From the NCBI GenBank assembly GCA_964246985.1, contig CAXTSE010000014.1, positions 1-64,000 of the forward strand: 64,000 nt of DNA, written 5' to 3'. Positions 8,631-18,437 of the stretch are shown in pieces (position 1 is the first letter of the stretch; each line of letters begins with the position of its first letter). The DNA comes from CAXTSE01 sp964246985 (GTDB lineage Bacteria > Actinomycetota > Actinomycetes > Actinomycetales > Microbacteriaceae). The translations under genes and the position numbers were made by a program. The notes under the pieces are model-generated. The model saw nothing but the letters and a program-made list of their open reading frames with translations. It had not been told where the DNA came from and searched no databases.

Positions 8631-9833
8631 TCAGGCCTCGGGGTCGACGACCGGCATCGAGGCGGTGAAGTTGTGCGCGCGCTCCTGCGCATCGATGCTG
8701 CCCGTGAACAGGCCCTCACGCTCCGCCCGCTGGTCGCGACGCGCGGGCGGCTGCGACGCGGTCACCGGGAGCGCGTCGGGGCCCGCGAGCACCTCCACGC
8801 GCGACCGCGGCATCCCCTCCGGCGCCTCACGGTGCGTCCACTCGACGATCTCCTCGCGCACGAAGCAGCGCAGGTCGAACAGGGTGGGAGCGTCCACGGC
8901 CGTCACCAGGATGCGCACTCGCACGACGCCGCCCACCGCATCCGTCACCTGCAGCACCTTGGTGCGACCGTCCCACAGGGACGTGCGCGCGAGGATCGCG
9001 TCGAGCTCGTCGCGCATCCGCGCCGGTGAGACGCGCCAGTCGAGATCGAACTCGACGGCGCCCAGCAGCTCGGAGTTGCGCCGCGTCCAATTCTGGAATG
9101 GCTTCGACGTGAAGTAGGTCGACGGCAGCACGAGACGGCGGTCGTCCCACAGGTGCACGACGACGTAGGTGAGGGTGATCTCCTCGATACGGCCCCACTC
9201 CTCCTCCACGATCACGACGTCGTCGACCCGGATGGCATCCGAGAAAGCCAGCTGGATGCCGGCGAACACGTTCGCGAGCGTCGACTGCGCGGCCAGTCCG
9301 GCGACGACGCTGAGCACGCCGGCGGATGCCAGCACACTCGCGCCGACCGCCTCCACGCCGGGGAAGGTGAGCAAGATCGCGCCGAGTGCGACGAGGGCGA
9401 CGGCCACGTAGACGAGGCGGCGGATGATGGCCAGCTGCGTGCGCACCCGTCGCGCCACCCGGTTGTCGGCCACGTCGACGCGGTAGCGATCCATCGCCTG
9501 GGTGAGGAGGAGCCCGAGGAATGCCGCGACGAAGGTGGCCCCCAGCCCGATGACGAGGATGCGGAGGACCTGATCGACGACCGGGCGCCACTCCGGGACG
9601 GGCAGCGTGACGTCGACCGCGATCCACAGCAGCGCCACGATGACGAGCAGTCGGAACGGGATGCGGGCGACGCGGAACGGATCGCGGCCGTCGGCCGTCG
9701 AGATCCATTTGCGGGTCACCCCGCGCACGATCAGGGCGACGAGGGCGACGACGAGGAACCCGGCGACGAGCGCGGCCGCCGAGGCGATCGCGAGAGCGGG
9801 CCAGGACTGCACGGGGAAGGGGAGGGGAGGCAT
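8631..9833 (-). CDS. mechanosensitive ion channel, MscS family
   Basis: 400 aa. It has about five membrane helices in residues 10-185. The pore-lining helix and the start of the beta-domain follow as SVVAGLAAQSTLANVFAGIQ and ...DDVVIVEEEWGRIEEITLTY, the classic MscS core. The C-terminal ~50 residues are polar and probably disordered. It should open on membrane tension to release solutes. The ATG at 9833 is preceded at 7 nt by TACCCT (complement of 9841-9846) with no Shine-Dalgarno, so the transcript looks leaderless. Long in-frame upstream sequence antisense to purL was rejected. Confidence 0.92.
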   Translation of the reverse strand: MPPLPFPVQSWPALAIASAAALVAGFLVVALVALIVRGVTRKWISTADGRDPFRVARIPFRLLVIVALLWIAVDVTLPVPEWRPVVDQVLRILVIGLGATFVAAFLGLLLTQAMDRYRVDVADNRVARRVRTQLAIIRRLVYVAVALVALGAILLTFPGVEAVGASVLASAGVLSVVAGLAAQSTLANVFAGIQLAFSDAIRVDDVVIVEEEWGRIEEITLTYVVVHLWDDRRLVLPSTYFTSKPFQNWTRRNSELLGAVEFDLDWRVSPARMRDELDAILARTSLWDGRTKVLQVTDAVGGVVRVRILVTAVDAPTLFDLRCFVREEIVEWTHREAPEGMPRSRVEVLAGPDALPVTASQPPARRDQRAEREGLFTGSIDAQERAHNFTASMPVVDPEA

Positions 9834-9938
9834 CCGACCGAGGGTAGCGGGGGTGCCTCCGCGGCGCATCAGTGCGGGCCCCGCCCGCCGATAGGATTGC
9901 CGCATCCGGCCGCACCCCTTCGTCAGGAGCATTCCCGC

Positions 9939-12233
<2,295 letters not shown>

Positions 12234-12275
12234 CGCAGCCGCGGATTCGGGGTCAGCGGACCCGCTACGGCTGCG
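12234..12275. terminator. hairpin between convergent genes
   Basis: An outer stem CGCAGCCG (12234-12241) pairs with CGGCTGCG (12268-12275). Inside it GGGTC (12250-12254) pairs with GACCC (12259-12263) around an AGCG loop. It sits exactly where purL ends and the opposing membrane-protein gene ends, so a bidirectional terminator is likely. There is no U-tract, as is usual in such GC-rich genomes. Confidence 0.5.
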
Positions 12276-14100
12276 GCGCGGACTCGACGACGACCTCGCT
12301 CGGCTGGGTCGCGCAGGTGAGCGCGATGGCCTCCGCCACCTCCGGATCGGCCGTGCGCACCGTCGCGGGGCCCGGCAGGCGCTCGAGGACGGCACAGAGG
12401 AAGGTAACGCCCGTGTCGTCCCAGCTTCCGTCGGCGCGATAGGCCTGATAGGCGCTGAACGCCACGGCATTGACCGCCTGATCACCCCCGATGCCGCCGG
12501 CGGAGGTCACCAGCACCCAGAAGTCGAGCATGGCCTCATCGGGGTCCCCCGAATGCCACTCGAGAGTCAGATCATCGGGGTCCGCGTACGCGAAGATGCG
12601 CTCGGCGGTGGTGTCGCCGCCGTTCCAGACCGTGCCGCCGAGGATGCGCGCGACGGGCTGACGCCCGAGCACCCCGTCGTCACGCTCGTCGGCCCAGAAC
12701 GCCGTCGATGCGGGCGGCAGGACGACGCAGGCGGCGAGCGCCGCCGCCACGGCCACGGCCGCGAGGACTCCCCTGTGCGACTCCGCGACGCGCCCATCGC
12801 TCCGGGTCAGCCATCCGACGGCGCACGCGAGCGCCACGGCACCGACCACCACCGTCATCAGCCACGAGAACTTGCTCGGGTAGTAGGACGTGATCGGATC
12901 GACCTGCGCGCGCGCGAGGAACAGCATGACGCCCGAGCCGACGACCGCGGATCCGGCGACGGCCAGCGACCCGACCCTCTCCGTTCGCCAGCCGGCGACG
13001 CACACGAGGGCGAGCGCTGCGATGAGGCTCGGCCACATCGCCGGGAACCCGTGCCCCTCGACGGCCAGCACCCCGCTCTGCGACACGAGCGCGGGCACCG
13101 TCGATGCCGCGACCCAGACGCCGACCAGCCCGACGCTGGCCACCAGCGGAAGCGCGTCGCGTGTGGGGAGCGATCGCAGCATCCGGATGTGCACGACGAC
13201 GACAGCCGCGCCGACCCCCGCGGGGATGACGACCAGCGGCGACCAGGTGGCCAGGAGCGCGACCGCCACGAGGCACAGCACCACCAGCGAGCCGACCGGC
13301 CGCCGCGCCGACTCGCGGAAGGCCAGCCAGCAGCCGAGAGCGAGTGGCAGCGCGACGTGCACGTTGATGTACCCCCACTGCATCGGCAGCCCGGCGACGA
13401 ACCAGGTGAGCGTCAGGAGGGAGCCGAGGGCGCTGACGACGGCAGTGGTGCGGATGCGATCCGGCGGCACCAGCGACGCGACCACCGCGCCCATGACGAC
13501 GGCGCCGACAGCGAGGAGCGCGGTCCAGATGACGGCCATGCCCACGACGTCGCGCTCGAGGTGCGTACCGACGGATGCGTCGGGACCGAACGGCGCGAAT
13601 GCCAGCGAGAGCAGCGCCGACGGCATGGGCACCGGGTTCTGGTCTCCTCCGATCTGGAGGCCGTTCGTCGCGATGACGCGACGCGCGTAGTAGAGGTTGT
13701 TGAAGGCGTCGCCGTTCATCGCCCAGCCGACGGCGGACGCTCCCGGCACGGCGCGCGCGGCGCCGACCACGACCAGCCAGACGAGGGAGCCCAGAGTGGC
13801 GGGGAGCCAGGCGGCGAGGGTGGCCCCCGACGGTCGACGCAGCCGCGCTCGATGCACGACGCAGATCGCCGCACCGGACACGGCGAGCAGCACGGCCAGG
13901 CCGCCCTGGGCTGCGGCGACCGGCAGGCCGACAGCGGACGAGAGGATCATGACCGCGACGAGGCTGATTAGCCCCCCGCTCATCGTCGCGACAGCGGCGA
14001 GCCGAGCGCCGAGCATCGCCCCCAGGACGGCCAGCCACGGCACGACCGCCAGTGCGAGCGCCACGGGCAGGAGGAGCTGCTGGGCCAGGGTCGCGTCCAT
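12265..14100 (-). CDS. large polytopic membrane protein, possible GT-C-like transferase
   Basis: 611 aa with 12-14 predicted helices filling residues 5-470, then a ~140-residue extracytoplasmic domain. After the third or fourth helix lies AVGWAMNGDAFNNLYYARR, an Asp-containing loop reminiscent of the first external loop of GT-C glycosyltransferases and of DUF6541-type actinobacterial proteins. The C-terminal domain carries WNGGDTTAERIFAYADPDDL and two widely spaced Cys (LCAVLERL ... LTCATQPS) that could form a disulfide. The start ATG at 14100 is 7 nt after TAGACT (complement of 14108-14113), a leaderless arrangement. A lipid-linked sugar transferase role is only a hypothesis. Confidence 0.6.
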   Translation of the reverse strand: MDATLAQQLLLPVALALAVVPWLAVLGAMLGARLAAVATMSGGLISLVAVMILSSAVGLPVAAAQGGLAVLLAVSGAAICVVHRARLRRPSGATLAAWLPATLGSLVWLVVVGAARAVPGASAVGWAMNGDAFNNLYYARRVIATNGLQIGGDQNPVPMPSALLSLAFAPFGPDASVGTHLERDVVGMAVIWTALLAVGAVVMGAVVASLVPPDRIRTTAVVSALGSLLTLTWFVAGLPMQWGYINVHVALPLALGCWLAFRESARRPVGSLVVLCLVAVALLATWSPLVVIPAGVGAAVVVVHIRMLRSLPTRDALPLVASVGLVGVWVAASTVPALVSQSGVLAVEGHGFPAMWPSLIAALALVCVAGWRTERVGSLAVAGSAVVGSGVMLFLARAQVDPITSYYPSKFSWLMTVVVGAVALACAVGWLTRSDGRVAESHRGVLAAVAVAAALAACVVLPPASTAFWADERDDGVLGRQPVARILGGTVWNGGDTTAERIFAYADPDDLTLEWHSGDPDEAMLDFWVLVTSAGGIGGDQAVNAVAFSAYQAYRADGSWDDTGVTFLCAVLERLPGPATVRTADPEVAEAIALTCATQPSEVVVESAPQP

Positions 14101-14129
14101 CGGTCGCAGTCTAGGCGCGCGTGTCGCGG

Positions 14130-15074
14130 CTAGACGTCGAAGGTCGCACCGGAGCTGCGCTCGGCGAGCCGCCAGAACCGCTCGCCGAACTCCGGGCTCG
14201 CGCTCGAGACGACAGGGGCCAGCGGCACCGGTGGCCCGGCGAGCGTGCGCGACGGCCCGAAGAAGGAGCCGCCCACCGCATCCGGGTCGGTCGCCGCGCG
14301 CACGGTGGGCCAGGCGCCCTGGTCCTTGCCCTGCGCGACGAAGGCGAGCAGGGTCTCGCCGATGCGGCGCCCGCGGCTCAGGTCGTTGATGCCGGGACGC
14401 CGCTCGGCGAGCCCGGTGATGGCGAACCCCGGATGCGCGAGAAGCGACGAGCGCGAGTCACCGCGGGCGCGCAGGCGGCGGTCGAGTTCGAGGGCGAACG
14501 CGTGCACGGCGTGCTTAGAGAATCCGTACGCCCGGAAGGGGCCGTACCGTCGCTCGGACATGAGGTCGTCGGGGTCGAGCCTCGTCATGCGCGTCGCCAT
14601 GCTGCCGAGACCGACCACCCGGCCGCCGGCGCGGATCGACGGGAACACCTGCGCCGTGAGAGCGAAGTGGCCGATCGCGTTGCCGCCGACGAGCAGCTCG
14701 AGGCCGTCGTCGGTGACCGCGCGTCGGGCGGGCGGCTGCACGAGCCCGGCGTTGTTGATGAGCACGTCGATGCCGCCGAGCGCGGTGAGCTCCACGGATG
14801 CGCGCGCCACCGACGCGAGCGACGTCAGGTCGAGCTCGACGAAGGTCAGCCGCGCGTCGGGCGTGCGGTCGCGGATCGACGCCATCGCCGCCTCGGACCT
14901 GTCGCGCGACCGCGACGCCAGCACGACATGGGCGCCTGCGGCTGCGAGCTGCTCGCTCGTGAAGTAGCCGATGCCCGCGTTGCCGCCGGTGACGACGATC
15001 GTGCGGCCCGCCTGCGAGGGGACGCGGCGCGGGTCCCAGGCGCTGGGAGCTGCGGCGGGGCCGGCCGCGCTCAC
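14130..15074 (-). CDS. SDR family NAD(P)-dependent oxidoreductase
   Basis: 314 aa, short-chain dehydrogenase fold of the retinol dehydrogenase/protochlorophyllide reductase-like group. The cofactor motif is VVTGGNAGIGYFTSEQLA, the structural motif is VLINNAGLV, and the catalytic triad lies in VVGLGSMATR (Ser) and YGFSKHAVHAF (YxxxK). The GTG start at 15074 overlaps the chorismate mutase stop (GTGA), so it is the second gene of a two-gene operon. The substrate is unknown. The genetic coupling does not by itself imply a shikimate-pathway role. Confidence 0.88.
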   Translation of the reverse strand: MSAAGPAAAPSAWDPRRVPSQAGRTIVVTGGNAGIGYFTSEQLAAAGAHVVLASRSRDRSEAAMASIRDRTPDARLTFVELDLTSLASVARASVELTALGGIDVLINNAGLVQPPARRAVTDDGLELLVGGNAIGHFALTAQVFPSIRAGGRVVGLGSMATRMTRLDPDDLMSERRYGPFRAYGFSKHAVHAFALELDRRLRARGDSRSSLLAHPGFAITGLAERRPGINDLSRGRRIGETLLAFVAQGKDQGAWPTVRAATDPDAVGGSFFGPSRTLAGPPVPLAPVVSSASPEFGERFWRLAERSSGATFDV

Positions 15075-15478
15075 GGCCGGTCGGTCGGATCGGCCGCGTC
15101 GGCCGCGTCGGCTGTCGCGACCGACCCGGTCGCCAGGCGCTCGTGGTGGTGGATCACCTCGGCCACGACGAAGTTGAACCACTTCTCGGCGAACGCCGGG
15201 TCGAGCTGCGCATCCTCGGCCAGAGCGCGCAGGCGGGCTATCTGGCGTCGCTCGCGGTCCGGGTCCGACGGCGGCAGGCCGTGCGCGGCCTTCAGCCGGC
15301 CCACGTTCTGCGTGAACTTGAAGCGCTCGGCGAGCAGGTGCACGAGCGCGGCGTCGATGTTGTCGATGCTGAGCCGGATCGCCGCCAGCTCGGCCAGCGC
15401 CGACCCGTCGCCTGCCCCGGTGTGCGCGCCGCTGTGCGTCGCGCTGTGCGTCTCGCCGTGCTCGTGGTCGTCAGCCAT
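15071..15478 (-). CDS. chorismate mutase, AroQ type, with His-rich N-terminus
   Basis: 135 aa. Residues ~28-118 form the all-helical AroQ fold: LAAIRLSIDNIDAALVHLLA, ERFKFTQNVGRLKA, PDRERRQIARLRALA and FVVAEVIHHHERLA. It converts chorismate to prephenate for Phe/Tyr synthesis. Odd feature: the first 22 residues hold six His spaced through HEHGETHSATHSGAHTG, a possible metal-binding tail. TATCGT (complement of 15486-15491) lies 7 nt before the ATG, so leaderless. The downstream gene is an SDR oxidoreductase that overlaps by 4 nt. Confidence 0.9.
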   Translation of the reverse strand: MADDHEHGETHSATHSGAHTGAGDGSALAELAAIRLSIDNIDAALVHLLAERFKFTQNVGRLKAAHGLPPSDPDRERRQIARLRALAEDAQLDPAFAEKWFNFVVAEVIHHHERLATGSVATADAADAADPTDRP

Positions 15479-15568
15479 GGCCACGACGATACCGCCGGGG
15501 GGTGCGGTGGACCGGCCCGTCTGTCCCCAGAACTGGGATCGAGTGATCCTCGAATGGGGGTATGCGCC

Positions 15569-15589
15569 CGGGGTGAGAGAGGGGGTTAA
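15569..15589 (+). promoter_or_regulatory. G-rich direct repeat, 12-bp spacing (LuxR-regulator gene upstream region)
   Basis: CGGGGTGAG (15569-15577) and GGGGGTTAA (15581-15589) are spaced by 12 bp. A further GGGGG starts at 15556. The same layout, with better-matched repeats, occurs before the Wzz-like gene and the glycosyltransferase gene. It lies 92 bp before the regulator ATG and in the divergent region shared with chorismate mutase. It is a proposed binding site for the LuxR/MalT-like regulator; MalT itself is known to bind G-rich direct repeats. Confidence 0.45.
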
Positions 15590-15680
15590 TGGGGGGAGTC
15601 GTACGCGTCGCCGTTTCCACGTCCGGCAAGCCCTCCCGGCGCCAGCATCTCGAGTGCAGCCGGTCAGTCCCTGGAGTCCC

Positions 15681-18218
15681 ATGCCGAGCCCGCTGCACCA
15701 CGCGATCCCCGCCCTCCCCGGGCCGCTCGCTCCCAGCGCGTTCGCCGCTCCCGTCGCCGGCACGCGCGTGACGGTCATCCCGACCCTCCCCCTCGTCCCC
15801 GTGCGGCTGCTGCTCGCGCGCGCGCTGCGCACCGACCATGTCGACCGCGACGTGGTGTGGGTCGACCTGCCGGCCGCCGCATCCGAGTCCATGGCTCTCG
15901 AGCTGCTCCGCACCGTGCTCGCGGACGCGTACGGCTCCGAGCTGCCCGGAGACCCGGCGGATGCCGTGGCCGCATTCACCGCGGGCCTCACCCGCCCCCT
16001 CCTGCTCGCGCTCGTCTTCGAGCCGAGCGTCTCGCAGGACGTCGACGCCCGCCTGCTGGCGCTGCTCGACGCGGCGCCCCTGCTCTCGCTCGTCGCCATC
16101 TCACCTGGTCGGCGCATGTTCGAGGTCATGGGCCGGGTCGACCACCAGGCCGAGCTCGTGTCGGGATCGACGCTCATCGTCGATGCCGACGGCATCCGGG
16201 ACTTCGCCGCCAAACTCGGGGTGCGCCTGACCGACGAGGACGCCGCCGCTTTGGCGCCGACGCCGCTGAGCCTGCCCGATGTGCTCCCCGCCGTGATCGC
16301 CTCGGCGAGCCTCGAGGAGATGGAGACGCAGGGTGACGCCGTCACGTACCTGCTCGACGAGACCGAGAACTACCTGTCGATCCGCTTCCGCGCCAGCTCT
16401 GACGCGGGGGTGACGGGGCTGCTGCCGCTGGCCGTGCCGTCGACCCTGACCGCCGAGATCCTCGAGATCGTCGCCCCGGAGGTCGCCGCCCGCACCCAGC
16501 TCGAGCGCGCCGCGCAGTCGCGCATCGTGCTGCGCGAGCCGGGAGCCGGCTTGGCCCGCTACCGCATGGAGCCGATGCTGCGCCGCATCCTCATCACCGA
16601 GTTGCGGTACCGCGATCCCGATCTGGCGAAGCAGCTGAGCTCGTCGCTCGCCGCGCACTTCCGTGACAGCGGCGAGGTCTTCGAGGCCATCGCCCACTAC
16701 TCGGATGCCGAGGACTGGCCGTCGGTCGTCGAGACCCTGGACAGCGCGATGTTCCGTCTCCTCGAGGAGGACCCGCTGCGCGTCCACGACGCGATCCTGA
16801 CGCTGCCACGCGCCGTGCGGGACGCGAACCCGCGCTTCACGCTCTGCCTCGAGGTCGGCTGGCAGCCGCGCGAGGGACTGGCGCAGGCCTACCTGACCAT
16901 CGCGCGCCGCGCGGCCGGCATCTTCGCCCGCCTGCCGAAGGAGATGTCGCCGTGGGATCGCGTTCACGTGCTGCTCATCAAGAGCATCGTGTTCCGGCTC
17001 AAGGGGGACTTCGCGGTCGCACTCGAGGCGGCGGCCGAGCTCGACGCCCTGCTCGACGGTGACGACGACATGGGGGCGCGTCCGGTCGGCACGATCGCCG
17101 AGGCGCACTACCAGTCGGGCATGACCCGGCTGCTCGGACTCGACATCGTCGGGGCCCGCGAGAGCTTCGCGCGCAGCTTCACCCTCGCTCAGAACAACGC
17201 GGATGCGGTGGGGCCGCTCGCCGTGCGCGCCGCCGAGGCGACCGCGCTGGTACGCGCGCTCGAGGGTGAGACCGAGCACGCATCCAGCTGGCTGGCTGTC
17301 GCGCCTGTCGACCAGCTCGGCACGGCCGGACTGGTCGCGCACGCCCTCATCGACATCGGACAGCTGCAGCCCGACCGGGCACGCCATTGGCTCGCGATGC
17401 TCGCCGAACCCCGCAGCGACGACGAGCTGTGGGCCTTCGCCGTGCACGCGGGCAACCGGTACGGGCTCTACTGGGGCGACCCTGTCGAGACGGATGCGGC
17501 GCTCGACCGGGCGTGGGCGGACCACGGCGAGCAGCTGGTCGCCGGGTCGACCTCGCAGCTGCTGCTCACGAGCGACGCCGCCGACCTGGCACTGCTGCTC
17601 GGTCAGCTGTCACGCGCCGAGGCGGCGCTCGAGCAGGCCCCCGTGCGCAACACCTGGATCGCGGTGCCGCGTGCGCGCCTCGCCCTGCTCGGTGGCAACC
17701 CGAAGCACGCGCTGCTGTTCATCCTGGAGGGTCAGCGCCGCGGGCGCACCGAGCGGTACGGGCAGCTCGACCTGGCGGTGCTGCGTGCCGCAGCGGAGCT
17801 GGCGCTCGGTCGCGAGGACGACGCCACGGCATCCCTGCTCCGCGCTGTCAACCAGGCCGACAAGTCCGGCGTCATCGTGCCGTTCCACCTGCTGCCGCAC
17901 GCGACGCTCGCCGAGCTCGCCGCCCTGCACCCGGAGGCTCAGCGATTCGTGGAGCGGAACGACATCCGCGGCACCACCTACCTCGCCCCGTACCAGACCG
18001 TCGCCGGCGCCCTGAGCGAGCGCGAGCTGATCGTGCTGCGGTCGCTCGAGCCGGGGGCCACCGTCGAGCAGATCGCCAAGAAGCTGTTCGTCGCGTCGAA
18101 CACGGTCAAGGCGCAGCTGCGATCGATCTACCGCAAGCTCAACGTCTCCACCCGCACCGAGGCACTGCTCGTCGCCGCGGAGCTCGGGCTGCTCGACCGC
18201 GACTCGCGCTCGGCGTAG
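15681..18218 (+). CDS. large LuxR-family (MalT/LAL-like) transcriptional regulator with degenerate ATPase
   Basis: 845 aa. The last ~65 residues are a GerE/LuxR helix-turn-helix: LSERELIVLRSLEPGATVEQ, then KLFVASNTVKAQLRSIYRKL. Residues ~300-770 look like helical TPR/ARM repeats. The N-terminal ~250 residues align by position with a STAND ATPase. However, the expected P-loop is replaced by VTVIPTLPLVPVRLLLARAL, and the Walker B strand by LLALVFEPSV without the DD pair. It therefore probably does not hydrolyse ATP. The ATG at 15681 is chosen from domain length and a GGAG 7 nt upstream. Neighbours suggest control of exopolysaccharide genes, including itself (inference from shared repeats). Confidence 0.8.
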   Translation: MPSPLHHAIPALPGPLAPSAFAAPVAGTRVTVIPTLPLVPVRLLLARALRTDHVDRDVVWVDLPAAASESMALELLRTVLADAYGSELPGDPADAVAAFTAGLTRPLLLALVFEPSVSQDVDARLLALLDAAPLLSLVAISPGRRMFEVMGRVDHQAELVSGSTLIVDADGIRDFAAKLGVRLTDEDAAALAPTPLSLPDVLPAVIASASLEEMETQGDAVTYLLDETENYLSIRFRASSDAGVTGLLPLAVPSTLTAEILEIVAPEVAARTQLERAAQSRIVLREPGAGLARYRMEPMLRRILITELRYRDPDLAKQLSSSLAAHFRDSGEVFEAIAHYSDAEDWPSVVETLDSAMFRLLEEDPLRVHDAILTLPRAVRDANPRFTLCLEVGWQPREGLAQAYLTIARRAAGIFARLPKEMSPWDRVHVLLIKSIVFRLKGDFAVALEAAAELDALLDGDDDMGARPVGTIAEAHYQSGMTRLLGLDIVGARESFARSFTLAQNNADAVGPLAVRAAEATALVRALEGETEHASSWLAVAPVDQLGTAGLVAHALIDIGQLQPDRARHWLAMLAEPRSDDELWAFAVHAGNRYGLYWGDPVETDAALDRAWADHGEQLVAGSTSQLLLTSDAADLALLLGQLSRAEAALEQAPVRNTWIAVPRARLALLGGNPKHALLFILEGQRRGRTERYGQLDLAVLRAAAELALGREDDATASLLRAVNQADKSGVIVPFHLLPHATLAELAALHPEAQRFVERNDIRGTTYLAPYQTVAGALSERELIVLRSLEPGATVEQIAKKLFVASNTVKAQLRSIYRKLNVSTRTEALLVAAELGLLDRDSRSA

Positions 18219-18240
18219 GGCCGCTCGTTCCACCGGGCAT

Positions 18241-18296
18241 GACTTGCGTTCCGTGGCGGGTGCCCGGAGCCCCCGACACGCATCGGGACGCAACTC
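18241..18296. repeat. REP-like palindromic element, family A copy 1
   Basis: A 56-bp imperfect inverted repeat. The left arm begins GACTTGCGTTCCGTGGCGGGT and the right arm, read on the other strand, begins GAGTTGCGTCCCGATGCG. It lies just after the regulator stop between genes that point at each other. A second copy of the same length starts 29 bp further on. A role as mRNA-end stabiliser or terminator is possible. Confidence 0.7.
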
Positions 18297-18325
18297 ATCT
18301 TGTCGGAGTGCTCGTCTCGCGTCGT

Positions 18326-18381
18326 GAGTTGCGTCCCCTGGCGGGTGCGCGGGCGGTCCGACCCGCAACGGAACGCAACTC
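18326..18381. repeat. REP-like palindromic element, family A copy 2
   Basis: A 56-bp imperfect inverted repeat: GAGTTGCGTCCCCTGGCGGG on the left and, in complement, GAGTTGCGTTCCGTTGCGGG on the right, about 17 of 21 positions matching. It is the same element as 18241-18296, in tandem. The rest of 18219-18437 holds no gene that I can see. Confidence 0.75.
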
Positions 18382-18437
18382 GCGGGACGAGGTGCGGGAC
18401 GAGGTGCGCGGTGCGGTGCGGTGCGCCGTGGGGCGGA

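Noticed and set aside
6313..9833. Purine-regulated membrane genes between purQ and purL
   Set aside because: The exporter and MscS genes run on the opposite strand with their own start signals. No PurR-type operator or riboswitch was seen, so the placement looks incidental.
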